A DNA stretch of 64,000 bases, from assembly GCA_965221815.1 (NCBI GenBank), contig OZ244915.1:2418001-2482000 (forward strand), written 5' to 3'. Below are positions 27,547 to 37,479 of the stretch, piece after piece. The notes beneath the pieces were generated by a model that was given only the letters and a program-made list of their open reading frames with translations, ran no database searches and was not told the DNA's origin. Both the position numbers and the translations under genes were made by a program. Position 1 is the first letter of the stretch, and the number at the start of each line of letters is the position of its first letter. Origin of the DNA: JAPOXR01 sp965221815. Its GTDB lineage: Bacteria > Pseudomonadota > Alphaproteobacteria > Rhodobacterales > Rhodobacteraceae.

Positions 27547-27933
27547 ATGAATAAATATCAGCCACTCGAAAACCTCTTGTCGCGCAAGAGTCTTGACCGC
27601 ATCCCGATGACTTTTGCTGATATTGAAGCCGTGATTGGTGACCGTCTTCCGCCCTCAGCCCGGAAACACCGTGCCTGGTGGTCAAATAATCCGTCCAACA
27701 GCGTTATCACTTATGCTTGGCTCGCCGCTGGCTACAAGACATCCCAGGTTAATCTTGAAGCAGAAAAGCTTGTGTTCGTACGTGAGCTGACTGACACAGA
27801 AAAAGACCGCCCGGCTCGCTATCATCCTGCATTTGGCTGCATGGAGGGGATTGGAAGCCTGGAAGATGGCGTTGATCTGACTGAGCCTGCGGATTCAAGA
27901 TGGGGCGCGTCTCTTGATATGGTTGCTCAATGA
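27547..27933 (+). CDS. Putative antitoxin: DUF7662-like domain with VapB-like tail
   Basis: 128 residues. The first ~80 (YQPLENLLSRKSLDRIPMTF, ADIEAVIGDRLPPSARKHRA then WWSNNPSNSVITYAWLAAGY) match the DUF7662 pattern LTFxxIExIIGxxLPxSAxxxRxWWxN. The end (FGCMEGIGSLEDGVDLTEPA) resembles the toxin-binding tail of VapB-type antitoxins. It is followed, with an ATGA overlap, by a PIN-domain gene, so it is inferred to neutralise that toxin and autoregulate the pair. The ATG at 27547 has an AGGAG upstream. Confidence 0.65.
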   Translation: MNKYQPLENLLSRKSLDRIPMTFADIEAVIGDRLPPSARKHRAWWSNNPSNSVITYAWLAAGYKTSQVNLEAEKLVFVRELTDTEKDRPARYHPAFGCMEGIGSLEDGVDLTEPADSRWGASLDMVAQ

Positions 27934-28343
27934 GCGACTATCTGCTCGATACTTGCGCTTTGCTTTGGGTCGGGTGGAATGATCCACTGTCGGAAGAAGC
28001 GATAGTCGCATTGGACACAGCCGCACAACGTCATCGTCCAGCTTACGTCTCACTCATCACTGCTTGGGAGCTTGGTCATCTTGTATCCAAGAACAGGTTG
28101 CGTCTGCCTCTATCCCCAGCGCGGTGGTTCAGACGGGCCGTTGAAAGCGGTGGACTCACTGATGCAGAACTTTCAGTTGAAATACTGGCTGATAGTTGCT
28201 TGCTTCCCGGTTCGCCGCCACGCGACCCGGCTGACCGAATGATCATTGCTACAGCTCGACATCTTGATCTCACTATCATCACCCGTGATCGTCTCATCCT
28301 TGCCTATTCTGAAGAGGGTCATGTCCGATCTCTGGCGTGTTAA
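27930..28343 (+). CDS. PIN-domain toxin (VapC-like ribonuclease)
   Basis: 137 residues with the PIN fold acidic residues: YLLDTCALLW (first Asp), a central SLITAWELGHLV (Glu), PRDPADRMIIATARHLDLTI (Asp pair) and ITRDRLIL (last Asp). All four acidic positions are kept, so it should be active as a metal-dependent endoribonuclease. It closely resembles chromosomal VapC-like PIN proteins of about 125-140 residues. Translationally coupled to the putative antitoxin before it. Confidence 0.85.
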   Translation: MSDYLLDTCALLWVGWNDPLSEEAIVALDTAAQRHRPAYVSLITAWELGHLVSKNRLRLPLSPARWFRRAVESGGLTDAELSVEILADSCLLPGSPPRDPADRMIIATARHLDLTIITRDRLILAYSEEGHVRSLAC

Positions 28344-28588
28344 AGCGTGCCATGGCATTTTTCAGTCATCTCCCACTGGAATAGTCTGTAGATGTCCCCA
28401 CGGACGACCTGTCTGATCTTTGATGTGATCGGGTGCTGGACTGTTGAATCTCATGAAAGGTGCCACTGAAGCTCACGCAAAGTCGTCGCCCTGAGATGGG
28501 GGATTCTACAGTCGTGATTTTGGATCGGTGGATCTGGGAAGGTGTTCCTGCAGGGTCACCGACCTCCACGACCTTTGTCCCTCGTATT

Positions 28589-29593
28589 TCAGTTCCCGGC
28601 TAAACTGACAACGAGGTTATAGAGTTCTTGCGCTGGCAGTCCTCTCGCGGTGTTGTTCTCAATCCAGTCACTTGCCGCCTGATCTGCAACAGCCTCACGA
28701 AACGCGGCAAGCTCTTCGTCCGAATAAGTGATTCTCTCAATCCCATTGTTGTCGAGTACTGACTCCCAACGCGCCAATGTGTGGTCGTTATAGAATGAGA
28801 TGAAATGGTCGAGAGCCGTGTCAACCGAACTCAGCAGTGCATCGCGCTCGGTCTCATGGAGCGCGTTCAACGCATCACTATTGACGACAATCGGACAGTT
28901 CCCCGTTCCCGGATTGAGATTTGTCGTCCACCATGTCGCCACATCGGCGACTCCAAAGGCCATATGCGCATGTGGTGCAGCTGCGACTGCCGTAATGACA
29001 CCGGTATCGAGTGCCAGACGAATCTCAGGTGCCGCCATTGACGTTGGTACCGCCCCGACTGCCTTCATCGCAGAGCCGATTCCACCGAGCGCCCGGACTG
29101 CCAATCCATCAAATTCCGCCACTCTTCGCGGTGGATCTCCAACCCCGGCAATATTGTATTGTGGCTGCGGCGTCGGCATGAGCAATGTGGCATTCCATCG
29201 CGCCAGGTCAGCCATGACCGCGGGATGCTGGTAAACCCCACGGGACACGGCTGATTCCTGTTCCAGCAAATTCACCCCGAGAAAAGGCAGTTCCAATACC
29301 GTGATGGAAGGATTCTTGTCACCGTGATACCCGGCACAAATCTGTGCCATCTCGAAAGCACCGATCGCGATACCGTCAAGATTTTCGCGACTGGCAGACA
29401 AGCCTCCATAAGACAGATTGAGGGTGAATTTTCCGTCTGTCTTCTCACTCACCAGTTCAGCCAGCTTCTCGACATGTTCGGTGAACGCCCGCCGCTGTCC
29501 CCAAAGTGAGACATTCCATTCAGTGGCAGCCAATTCGCCCACCAACAAGAACGACAGTGAGCCCAGGATCGCTGGTTTCAATATTCTGATCAT
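28589..29593 (-). CDS. TRAP transporter solute receptor (DctP family), orphan
   Basis: 334 residues with a signal peptide (LKPAILGSLSFLLVGELAA) and the DctP fold: WGQRRAFTEHVEKLAELVSE, LELPFLGVNLLEQ and the ligand-contacting region FDGLAVRALGGIGSAMKAVG. It binds an unknown carboxylate in the periplasm. The membrane subunits DctQ and DctM are not adjacent, so it must work with a transporter encoded elsewhere or be a remnant. The ATG at 29593 (MIRILKP) is preferred over the longer frame to 29677 because the signal peptide starts there. Confidence 0.8.
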   Translation of the reverse strand: MIRILKPAILGSLSFLLVGELAATEWNVSLWGQRRAFTEHVEKLAELVSEKTDGKFTLNLSYGGLSASRENLDGIAIGAFEMAQICAGYHGDKNPSITVLELPFLGVNLLEQESAVSRGVYQHPAVMADLARWNATLLMPTPQPQYNIAGVGDPPRRVAEFDGLAVRALGGIGSAMKAVGAVPTSMAAPEIRLALDTGVITAVAAAPHAHMAFGVADVATWWTTNLNPGTGNCPIVVNSDALNALHETERDALLSSVDTALDHFISFYNDHTLARWESVLDNNGIERITYSDEELAAFREAVADQAASDWIENNTARGLPAQELYNLVVSLAGN

Positions 29594-30190
29594 CGTCCTG
29601 ACCTCCAACATCAACAGGCAGGGAATGGTGCCTGCACGCTTGCGTATTGGGGCTCGATACAAAGCTGCGATCGTCATTGACTGCGCGGCTATTGTTTGCG
29701 TTTTTGTATCACCTTCACACCCTGATCTGAACCCAAAATCGGTTCTCTCATTGACGTCCTATATGCCATTGTGATCGGGCCGGATGGATCACACTGTAGG
29801 CTTCTGCCGACACGATCTGGCCATTCAGGTCATCTGCATCACATCAACACCGGCCTGAACACGACACAGATATGGCCAGACATGGATGCCATCCATGATT
29901 TCTTTCCCTCCAGCCAGACCTTGCCGTCGTTGATCCATGCCGATGGCTTTGACTGGCACGTTCCAACACAACACGCGACGTTCTGGACATGCGTGGATGC
30001 AACCGGGTCGCACTGGCTTGACAAGCTGAGAGGCGGTTTTTGCACCGTCCGAGAGTCCGCGTTTTCCATCATTGCACAGACTCTCGACATTTCCTGTGAC
30101 AGTTCGACGTTTCTGAAATGTCCCCGCAGCACGCGTTATGGCCAGTCGCCGCCCGAAGCTATGGCTCGACTGACACCCATCAGTTGGCAA
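29594..30190. other. Intergenic stretch, nothing recognised
   Basis: About 600 bases between two binding-protein genes. Short frames on both strands lack domains and starts. Confidence 0.4.
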
Positions 30191-32089
30191 TCAACCTCCG
30201 AAAGATTCAGATAATGCCGCCTTGGCGTCATCAAACCACCATAACGTCAGCTCTCCGAGTGCGTATGGTGGTAATGGATCCGGACGCGCGTAATTGTTGC
30301 GATAGGCCACCCTGTGCGCGCTTGAATACCAGTTCGGAATCCAGATGTGCATTGCCCTTAATGTTCTATCCAGCGCCCGAACCGCAATCGCCATTTCATC
30401 GCGCGTTGTTGCGCCTTCGATTGCTGCGATCAAACTATCGACAGCCGGGTTGGCAACTCCGGCAAGATTCAAGCTTCCTTTCTGGTTTGCACTGCTCGCA
30501 CCAAAGATCGCTCGGAGTTCCGGGCCCGGAGTCTGGGGCAACACGTAACGCTGCACAGTGATGTCAAAATCGAAATCGTCTGTTAGTTGCTTGATTTGCG
30601 CCGGATCCGGTACGCGCATGGAAGCCTCGATCCCGAGTGCTGTGAGATTTTCAATCAATGGGTTAACGATGCGCTCGAAGCCACCCGGACTGATCAGAAA
30701 CTCAACACTCAATCGCTCACCTGCCGCATTTTGCCGCATTCCGTCAACGAGTTCCCAGCCCGCCTCATCCAACAAACGACCTGCCTGGCGCAAGATTCTT
30801 CGATCCTTCAACCTGTCCGGATTGGATTGTGGAGGTGAGTAGGCCTCTTCGGTGAAGATGGTCGCAGGCAACCACGCGCGCAAGGGTTCCAATAGGGCCC
30901 ATTCTTCTGGGGCTGGCTTGCCAGTTGCCTGCAGGTCAGAATTCTCCCAAAAGCTATCTGTTCTTTTGTACGCGCTGTAAAACAAAGTCTGGTTTGACCA
31001 TTCAAAATTGAAGGCGAGTGCGATGGCTTCGCGTACCCGCGGGTCGGAAAACTTTTCCCGTCTGAGATTGATCCAAAATCCCTGAGCCCCCGACGGGCGG
31101 TTGTCGGGCAGTATCTCACGTGAGATTTTCCCGCTCGTTAGTTCTGGAAAATCGTAACCCGTCGACCAGAGTTTAGAATAGAATTCTTCACGAAAGTCAT
31201 AGTCGCCACCTTTAAATCCTTCGAAAGCTGACGTGTAGTCGGCATAATAGACGATCTTGATCTGGTCGAAATTATACTGCCCCACATTAACCGGGAGATC
31301 GCCACCCCAGTAATTTTCCCGGCGGCGAAGGACGGCAAACTGACCGGGTTCCGCCATCTCAACCTCGTATGGACCAGAGGTCATTATCGGATCAAGCGAG
31401 GATTCATCAAATAGCCTGTTGGCAAAATGTGCCTTGGAGAAAACCGGCAGTGCAGCTACGACCAAAGGAAGGTTGCGTGTCGGCCGGCCGGGCTTGAATG
31501 TGAATTTGACTGTGTGACGATCAAGAATCTGCGCGTTTTCAATCGGTTCAAACTCAGCGCGGTAGATTGGTAGGCCATGGGTCTTCAACATGTCGAATGA
31601 AAAGACGACATCATCTGCTGTGACCGGGCTGCCATCAGCAAATTTTGCCTCCTCTCTGAGGTCGAAAATCACCCATGCTCTGCTCGGAGATGGGTAGGTA
31701 ATGGTTTCGGCGATCAGGCCGTAATGGGTACCCAACTCATCATCGGATGGCTTCATCAGCGTATCAAAAGTCAATTCAAGATATCTCAGCGGGCTGCCGG
31801 ATACGATAAATGGATTCAAACTGTCGAAGGTCCCGAAACCCCACACCGACATCAAGCCACCCTTCGGTGCGTCAGAATTGACATAGTCAAACTGTTCGAA
31901 GGTCTGTGAATATTTGAGATCCCCAAAGGCCGAAATTCCGTGAGACGTGACGGTTTGATCTTCACCGTCGTCTGCCGCCATTGCCATGAAACCTGAACAG
32001 AATATGATGAGTGCAATGCCCATTCCCTTGCGCCAACCTGCAATGAACTCCGTTGCGCGTGCCAAAGCAATATTCTCCATCGTTGCCAT
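30191..32089 (-). CDS. YejA-like peptide-binding protein (SBP family 5)
   Basis: 632 residues with signal peptide (GIALIIFCSGFMAMA|A). Family-5 landmarks: HGISAFGDLKYSQTFEQFDY, DAPKGG, FADGSPVTADDVVFSFD, YWGGDLPVNVGQYNFD and REAIALAFNFEW. YejA-type proteins deliver oligopeptides or similar compounds to a YejBEF ABC importer, whose genes are absent here. The ATG at 32089 has GGAGA seven bases upstream; longer frames up to 32236 lack a signal peptide at their start. Confidence 0.85.
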   Translation of the reverse strand: MATMENIALARATEFIAGWRKGMGIALIIFCSGFMAMAADDGEDQTVTSHGISAFGDLKYSQTFEQFDYVNSDAPKGGLMSVWGFGTFDSLNPFIVSGSPLRYLELTFDTLMKPSDDELGTHYGLIAETITYPSPSRAWVIFDLREEAKFADGSPVTADDVVFSFDMLKTHGLPIYRAEFEPIENAQILDRHTVKFTFKPGRPTRNLPLVVAALPVFSKAHFANRLFDESSLDPIMTSGPYEVEMAEPGQFAVLRRRENYWGGDLPVNVGQYNFDQIKIVYYADYTSAFEGFKGGDYDFREEFYSKLWSTGYDFPELTSGKISREILPDNRPSGAQGFWINLRREKFSDPRVREAIALAFNFEWSNQTLFYSAYKRTDSFWENSDLQATGKPAPEEWALLEPLRAWLPATIFTEEAYSPPQSNPDRLKDRRILRQAGRLLDEAGWELVDGMRQNAAGERLSVEFLISPGGFERIVNPLIENLTALGIEASMRVPDPAQIKQLTDDFDFDITVQRYVLPQTPGPELRAIFGASSANQKGSLNLAGVANPAVDSLIAAIEGATTRDEMAIAVRALDRTLRAMHIWIPNWYSSAHRVAYRNNYARPDPLPPYALGELTLWWFDDAKAALSESFGG

Positions 32090-32367
32090 GTTGCCGTCTC
32101 CGTCGCGTTTCCCTGTCATTCTGCGAATTCTCTGAAACATGTCCATCAAGTGCATTGATCTCAACGGGTGCCTACTCATCATCAACACATTCGCTGCCCG
32201 GCAGGCCTGACTGACCCTGTTGTGACGAGAAAACACGTCCTGTCGCTGTGGTCAATGCCGTTGGCAAATGACGCATCTGCCATCGCAACCCGTCGAGACA
32301 CCTGCACGTCTCATAGCGTTGGTGGCGGATTTCCATGCCCCTATTGTCGGCCATCCCAGGTTTTGCC

Positions 32368-33063
32368 TCACGGGATTACAGGTCCAATTGCATTTTTCGA
32401 AACAATCCCTCCTGAACCGGATGTCGGCGGTACTCCGGAAGACGAGGCATGCATTCCGGCAATAAATTCGTTTTGCCCACCGTAGCTGGGATGCCGGACT
32501 TTGAAGACCCTTTCACAGGGAAAAGTGACTGAAAGAGCGTTATAGGCATCATTACCAATCGCCACCATCTGTTGAGGCTCAATATACTCAATGACCCTGT
32601 TCAGAATATTGATTCCTGCTTCACGTTCATGCGCATTGTGCCGCCGGTTGGAGAATGCATCGCGATCTCTGAATGGATGCAAGGGGAATATGTTCCAGAG
32701 GAAAATCGGCGCATCGATTTGATGCAAGATGCTCCAGACAATTGTCGCAGTTCTTTCCGAAGTCGGTTTTCCCGTGGTCAGCTTTTGAGGTTTCAAATCC
32801 CATCGGTGCAGATGAGCGGGAAAATGGACATCGTCGGTTAATGCCAGTCCCGTTCTGCGCCCGCCCCGATATCCCAGGTCACGACCCACCCAGATCGCGG
32901 CCACATCTGATTGGTGCGCCCGCTCAAGCATTTCGCGGAGATAATAACGACGCAGATTTGGCGCCGCGGCGGTATCATGCAGAGAACATCGGTCAAAATA
33001 CGGATTGAAGGTATTCTTGAACGACAATGTCTCCAGTTCACAGATTATGCGCGTTGCACTCAT
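32368..33063 (-). CDS. Uracil-DNA-glycosylase-superfamily protein
   Basis: 231 residues. A UDG-like active-site region (IWVGRDLGYRGGRRTGLALT) and a C-terminal VRHPSYGGQNEF follow the plan G-x-(D/N)-x-G ... HPS of UDG-superfamily enzymes, with LWNIFPLHPFRD and VAIGNDAYNALS between. It probably recognises damaged bases; specificity unknown. The last 25 residues (HASSSGVPPTSGSGG...) are low in complexity, unlike the usual end, so the C-terminus may have been altered by a frameshift. Confidence 0.65.
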   Translation of the reverse strand: MSATRIICELETLSFKNTFNPYFDRCSLHDTAAAPNLRRYYLREMLERAHQSDVAAIWVGRDLGYRGGRRTGLALTDDVHFPAHLHRWDLKPQKLTTGKPTSERTATIVWSILHQIDAPIFLWNIFPLHPFRDRDAFSNRRHNAHEREAGINILNRVIEYIEPQQMVAIGNDAYNALSVTFPCERVFKVRHPSYGGQNEFIAGMHASSSGVPPTSGSGGIVSKNAIGPVIP

Positions 33064-33543
33064 ATAGACACCCCCGTCATTGACCTGGATTCAAGTGTCC
33101 GTTTCACTCTGTCACCAGCAATCCATTCCAACTCTTAATGAGAACGTCATTGTCAATCCTAATGCCGGGAACCCATATGTTTCAACATGGTTGGATTGAC
33201 TGGGGTCTCAGATCGGTTCGGAATGACCTGATTCCCGGAACTTTTTGTTGCCCTCTTTCAGTTCGAAGTGCCAAGTCAAAGGATCACGGCGCGTCACAAC
33301 TTGTGATTTCGTGGCATCGTTGGCAAGGGTCTGTGCCATGCGACACTATACGGTGAAACCTGACCTGCATCGGCTGTCTGCCGACATCTGGACCGTGTAC
33401 GATCTCCGGTTGCGCTTGCGGAGACGTTCGTCGATGTCTTGCAGTTCACAGGCACCTACGACTGCACGGCTTTACGCGTGAGTCCGGCGATTCCGCGCGC
33501 GGATGCCATTATGGCCAACCCAAGGAAATCTTTACATATGCAT
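33064..33543. other. Intergenic stretch, nothing recognised
   Basis: 480 bases with short frames on both strands; one reading (IFTYAFIDNAVARHDPGRVE near 33530) looks protein-like but lacks a start and recognisable family. Confidence 0.35.
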
Positions 33544-33834
33544 TCATCGACAACGCTGTGGCGAGACACGATCCCGGACGCGTGGAACGTGCCGTCGATG
33601 GCCGCGGATCGGCGGCGCTGTCTGTCTGCCTGACTGCGCATGATGTCCGAATTCCACAACGCGCGTGGCAAGCGCGACTTGCTCAGGACGATATTGACGA
33701 TCGTTCAAATATTCGACCCGCGCCATGGCAATGATGGGGTTATCCGCGCTATAGAGTCGGCACTCGCCTGCCAGAAATTCCCATTCAGTCGTTTTTTTCT
33801 TTTCAAAAACCTTAAAGTCATATTCTGCACTCAT
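33544..33834 (-). CDS. Small third gene of the AAA/DUF4276 operon
   Basis: 96 residues beginning MSAEYDFKVFEKKKTTEWEF. Its ATG overlaps the stop of the DUF4276 gene (ATGA), so it was co-translated with it. The first ~60 residues look like a folded domain (ECRLYSADNPIIAMARVEYL); the rest is Arg/His-rich and may follow a frameshift. Not recognised. Confidence 0.45.
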   Translation of the reverse strand: MSAEYDFKVFEKKKTTEWEFLAGECRLYSADNPIIAMARVEYLNDRQYRPEQVALATRVVEFGHHAQSGRQTAPPIRGHRRHVPRVRDRVSPQRCR

Positions 33835-34037
33835 CTGTAGTCGACCCGAATCTCGGCGATGGCTTGCCCAATCAGAGTAAACAGTCGTTTGCAATGAGCA
33901 CATCGCTGCCGAACCCGGTCCGGATCAATACGGCCCAACAGATCACTTGCATGATGAATTTTGTGGTAACACCCCTTCTGTGTGTCCTTGGTGGCGAGTT
34001 CCAACGCTCTGTCAATGTCGGTCTTGGCGACGGTTTC

Positions 34038-34918
34038 TAAGGCCCGTTGACAATTGCTTTGCGTCTTGAGCATTTATCGTGTATTTTTGCCGGGATTGCA
34101 CGCCGAAAAAGGCGGCACGAGCAGACGAGACAGGTGACAAGATGAATGCAGATCGCACAGTTTTGACAGATGAGATGTGAGCGCGGGTGGCCCCGCTGTG
34201 TCCGGGCAAGGTGACCGACCCGGGGTGCACGGCGGTGGACAATCGTCTTTTTCTGGAAGGAGTTCTCTGGCGGTTCCGAACAGGAACCCCCTGGCGTGAC
34301 CTCCCGCCGCATTTTGGGCGGTGGAACAGTGTCTTCAAACGGTTCCGGCGTTGGACCCAAGCAAATCTTTTTGAACGTATTTTCAATGAGTTATCTGGTG
34401 ATCTGGATCTGTCGATGGTGTCTGTGGATGGCACGATCATGCAAGCGCACCAGAAGGCCTCCGGGGCCAAAAAGGGGGATCAGAATCGGAAGGAATCGGT
34501 CGCTCAAAAGGAGGGTTGACCCGCAAGGTCGTGGTTCTCACCGATGCTGTCGGACATCTGATCCGGTTTGTGATTCTCCCCGGTCAGACTCACGATCTCA
34601 AGGCTGTGCGTGAACTCCTGGACGATCTCACCTGTGAGACGTTGATTGGCGACAAGGCCTTTGACGCGGATGGGGTGCTGGACACATTGGCAGAACGCGA
34701 GATGACGGCGGTGATCCCGCCGCGGTCGAACCGAAGCACGCCCCGCGATTTTGACCGCGACGCCTATAAGGAACGACACCGAATCGAGAATTTCTTTGCG
34801 AAAATCAAGGAGTTCCGGGGGCTCGCCACGCGATACGACAAGACTCTTGCAAGCTTCGCAGCCGGGATTTATCTGATGGCGGGCGTGGTGGCGGCACGAT
34901 AATTGTCAACGGGCCTTA
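34038..34918 (+). mobile_element. IS5-family (IS427-type) element, copy 1
   Basis: About 880 bp bounded by inverted repeats TAAGGCCCGTTGACAATT and its complement. It sits inside the DUF4276 gene. Ends match those of copy 2 (47608-48487). Confidence 0.85.
34142..34902 (+). pseudogene. IS5 transposase, copy 1, with nonsense codon
   Basis: Two overlapping frames as in IS427-type elements, where frameshifting joins OrfA and OrfB. Compared with copy 2, codon 13 is TGA (34178-34180) instead of Trp. Translation could only restart at a GTG (34187), so the element is probably inactive. The catalytic region (SVDGTIMQAHQKASGAKKG; later DKAFDADGVLD; E in RHRIENFFAKIKEF) is otherwise intact. Confidence 0.8.
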
Positions 34919-35335
34919 GATTAGACGCCTTCGGCAAAGCGTTTTCCCTAAATCCTTTTCCGTAATATGTGCACAGGGCCCCAGGATCAGCGATAATCCA
35001 AGTTTCCATCATTTGGGTCATCAAATGAATGGTGTCCTGATCTGCCTCGTGGATATCCCATCCATCTCTTGCCTTCAAATGATCGACCGGTGATCCACGG
35101 ACGGGCTCCTCAGCATCGACCAGCAGGACAATCACAGTGCCCTCATTGCGCTTCCCCGCCTCCTTGAAAGTGCGAAACGCCTTCTCTCAGCTGCCGCAAG
35201 GCACAAGTTTCCAGTGCCATTTCACCTCCTGCGCCGCGTCCTTGAGTTCACGCAGAAAGGCATTCATCCCAAGGCGCAGGGCGGATCGAGCATTTTTCCC
35301 CTTGCCTCCCCCTTCCATATAAATCGTCACACCCT

Positions 35336-36517
35336 TCAAGGGTTGGCCCCCAACTCACCCATCCGCCACAAGTCACCCAACCGATAGTCATCCAACCAAT
35401 GGGTCAACTTCTCAGCGTCAAGCCTGCGCAGGACCGTCCCATCCCCGGGTCGTTCGCAAGCCACGATTGTTTCTGGATCATTGGTCAGAGCAGAGACCAA
35501 CGCATCGGAATGGGTGGTGACAACAATCTGCGTGTGTGCGGAGGCTTCAACTAAGAGTTCACCAATCAATCCAACCGCATCAGGGTGCATGCCAAGTTCC
35601 GGCTCTTCAATACACACCAACGGTGGAGGAGAAGGGGAAAGAAGCGTCACAAGAATGGCAATGAAGCGTATCGTTCCATCCGACAGCCGAGTCGGGGGAA
35701 CCGGGTCACTAAAACCTGGCTCATGCAAATAAAATTGAACGGTCCCTCCGGATATTCGGGTCGACATCCGCTCGAACCGCGGGAAAAAGCGTTTGAGAAG
35801 GTCATCAAACCTCTGTGGACTGCGATGCTCGACCTGATTGAGCAACAGGGCGAGGTTGCGACAATCTGGCAGCAACCAATCTTCCGGCAGATCAGCAGGC
35901 TGAGGCTGCCGCAGCGGCGCATACCGCCCAAAAGTCCATTCGCGGAACGTTTGTATACGTGAAAAGCGGTGCCCTATCCAGGTTAATTCTGGATAGAGTT
36001 CCGGTTCCTTGCGTTGGGCCAGGACAGATTGATCAGGCAGCAGGTCATCACGCTGGAGGTGTCTCTGGCCCTCTTTAACGTTGATAACAGGATGCCCTTT
36101 CTGGAATCTGTAATAGAAATAGGGATCAGTATGACCGTGAAGCGGCGTGGTTTCTTCGAGCGCCTCGTCAAGCACTTCGACCCGGTTGTTTACCGCAGTG
36201 AACTCGAGACGATAACGTAAGGGGCGGCCAGAAGGTGTGCCTGGGCCGTCAGGTGGTGCTCCAATTTCAATATTGATACCGGCCCAATTTTGCCGGTCCT
36301 TGCCCTTCCATATCCATTCAGCAGCTCCTCCACCATCGCGGATTGCGGCAGCGAAGTCAGTCGGTGTTGACTTGATGAGTTCCAAAGCTTCGATGACGTT
36401 AGACTTTCCAGCCCCATTGGGACCGATCAAAACGTTCAAAGAACGCAACTCAATCGATTCCATGTCTGGAGGAAAGGAGAGAAGACCATTCATTTTCAGG
36501 CGTTGAACAAATCGCAT
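35336..36517 (-). CDS. AAA (AAA_21/RloA-like) ATPase of a defence module
   Basis: 393 residues of the SMC/ABC-like AAA_21 ATPases. Walker A LIGPNGAGKSN (about 33-43), ABC-like signature LSDGTIRFIAIL, Walker B LVCIEEPELGMHPDA and H-loop VVTTHSDALVSAL are present. The next gene downstream encodes a DUF4276 (TOPRIM-like) protein, so the pair resembles OLD/RloAB-type abortive-infection modules. Because the partner is dead, the ATPase is probably an orphan. The ATG at 36517 is preferred to the GTG at 36529. Confidence 0.8.
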   Translation of the reverse strand: MRFVQRLKMNGLLSFPPDMESIELRSLNVLIGPNGAGKSNVIEALELIKSTPTDFAAAIRDGGGAAEWIWKGKDRQNWAGINIEIGAPPDGPGTPSGRPLRYRLEFTAVNNRVEVLDEALEETTPLHGHTDPYFYYRFQKGHPVINVKEGQRHLQRDDLLPDQSVLAQRKEPELYPELTWIGHRFSRIQTFREWTFGRYAPLRQPQPADLPEDWLLPDCRNLALLLNQVEHRSPQRFDDLLKRFFPRFERMSTRISGGTVQFYLHEPGFSDPVPPTRLSDGTIRFIAILVTLLSPSPPPLVCIEEPELGMHPDAVGLIGELLVEASAHTQIVVTTHSDALVSALTNDPETIVACERPGDGTVLRRLDAEKLTHWLDDYRLGDLWRMGELGANP

Positions 36518-36650
36518 TGGATGTCCCACAAAGTTGATATTTCGATTAGCGATGGCTGCCAGGAGGGATTACCGTCAGGTTGAAAAGTGGTATACGCACC
36601 GAGGATGACGTCACCGGGCATCGACCGTCGTTCCGATTGACGTCCGGCCG

Positions 36651-36883
36651 TTGCACATCAGACTGAAAGGGGGGAAATATCTAGGCATAACAAGTGTACC
36701 AAATTTTTCACCTGCACAACTTGAGCAGGTTTCCCGTCTGCTGGGAGATTGTACAACCGGTTCGAAGATTACGCATGCCTTAAATTGCAGGAGTCTGGAT
36801 GACATTTCTGGTGCAAGCACAAAGTGGCGTCGGATCTACCATACATTTCTCCGCTATCAACAACAAGATCGTGTGGCCAACAG
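36651..36883 (+). pseudogene. Truncated abortive-infection-like protein N-terminus
   Basis: The frame SPAQLEQVSRLLGDCTTGSK then ITHALNCRSLDDI, TKWRRIYHTFLRYQQQDR has the pattern (F..xQLExIxxxLGDxxTGxxIxxxL...D...TKWxRLYxxF) found at the N-terminus of several Abi/TIGR02391-type proteins. It is cut at 36884 by the end of an ISKra4 remnant, so the effector part is lost. The start is unclear (TTG at 36651). Confidence 0.5.
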
Positions 36884-37479
36884 GGAATGATTCCCATATG
36901 GCTGGGTTTGGACCACGATTGATTCCTGATCGGTTTCATCTGGCGAATCAGGCGACCCTGGCGAAGGGTGTGCGATTGTCGTTGGCCCCCCAGAGATGGG
37001 CATGGGCGTGTCGCCGTCTGTGGGTCAGTGGGGCCCAGACGCTGTCAAAGCGTCCTGATTTGAGCCGGGCCCGGAGGGTGAGAACGCCCTGGCCACCCGC
37101 ACGACCCCCGTGCTGGCCACTGCGCTTGAGCCGGGTGTTGACGATCATTGTGTTTGCCGCCTCCTTGGGGTCGCTGCCGATGGGAGATCCGGCATCGTGG
37201 GCCTCCCGTTAACACATCCGCTGGCGGTGGCTGCGGACAGTACCGATGGCGGTGGTGATTTCGCTGTGTCCTGTGTTCTTTCGCCCGAGATATCGCAATG
37301 CATCGATTACCTGGCCCACGCCCTGGGGATCATCTGTCAGGATGGCCGTGTCTGTATCGAACCACGCTGCGCTCCTGGCACTCTCGGCCCTCTCAGCGGC
37401 ATCGGCCGCGGCCTTGAGAGATGGGCCGAGGCTATCGGCAAGTTGTTTTCAAGTTCTTCAAAGAATATCATTCGCAGAT
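36884..37479 (-). mobile_element. ISKra4-type remnant, 3' part
   Basis: About 600 bp matching the terminal sequence and C-terminal transposase part of the element at 61574-63284, in reverse orientation. Its outer end truncates the Abi-like gene; the inner side is replaced by IS66 at 37480. Confidence 0.75.

Larger units (their letters stand above)
33831..35330 (-). pseudogene. DUF4276 (TOPRIM-like) gene, broken by a stop codon and IS5
   Basis: Without IS5 (34038-34918) the frame reads from about GTG 35330 (VTIYMEGGGKGKNARSALRL) through VLLVDAEEPV, HLMTQMMETWIIADPGALCT to the other side of IS5 with ATKDTQKGCYHKIHHASDLL and CAHCKRLFTLIG. These are DUF4276 landmarks. An in-frame TGA at 35187-35189 replaces an expected Arg codon, and IS5 splits the gene, so it is doubly inactivated. 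DUF4276 proteins commonly pair with AAA ATPases like the upstream gene in suspected phage-defence modules. Confidence 0.75.
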
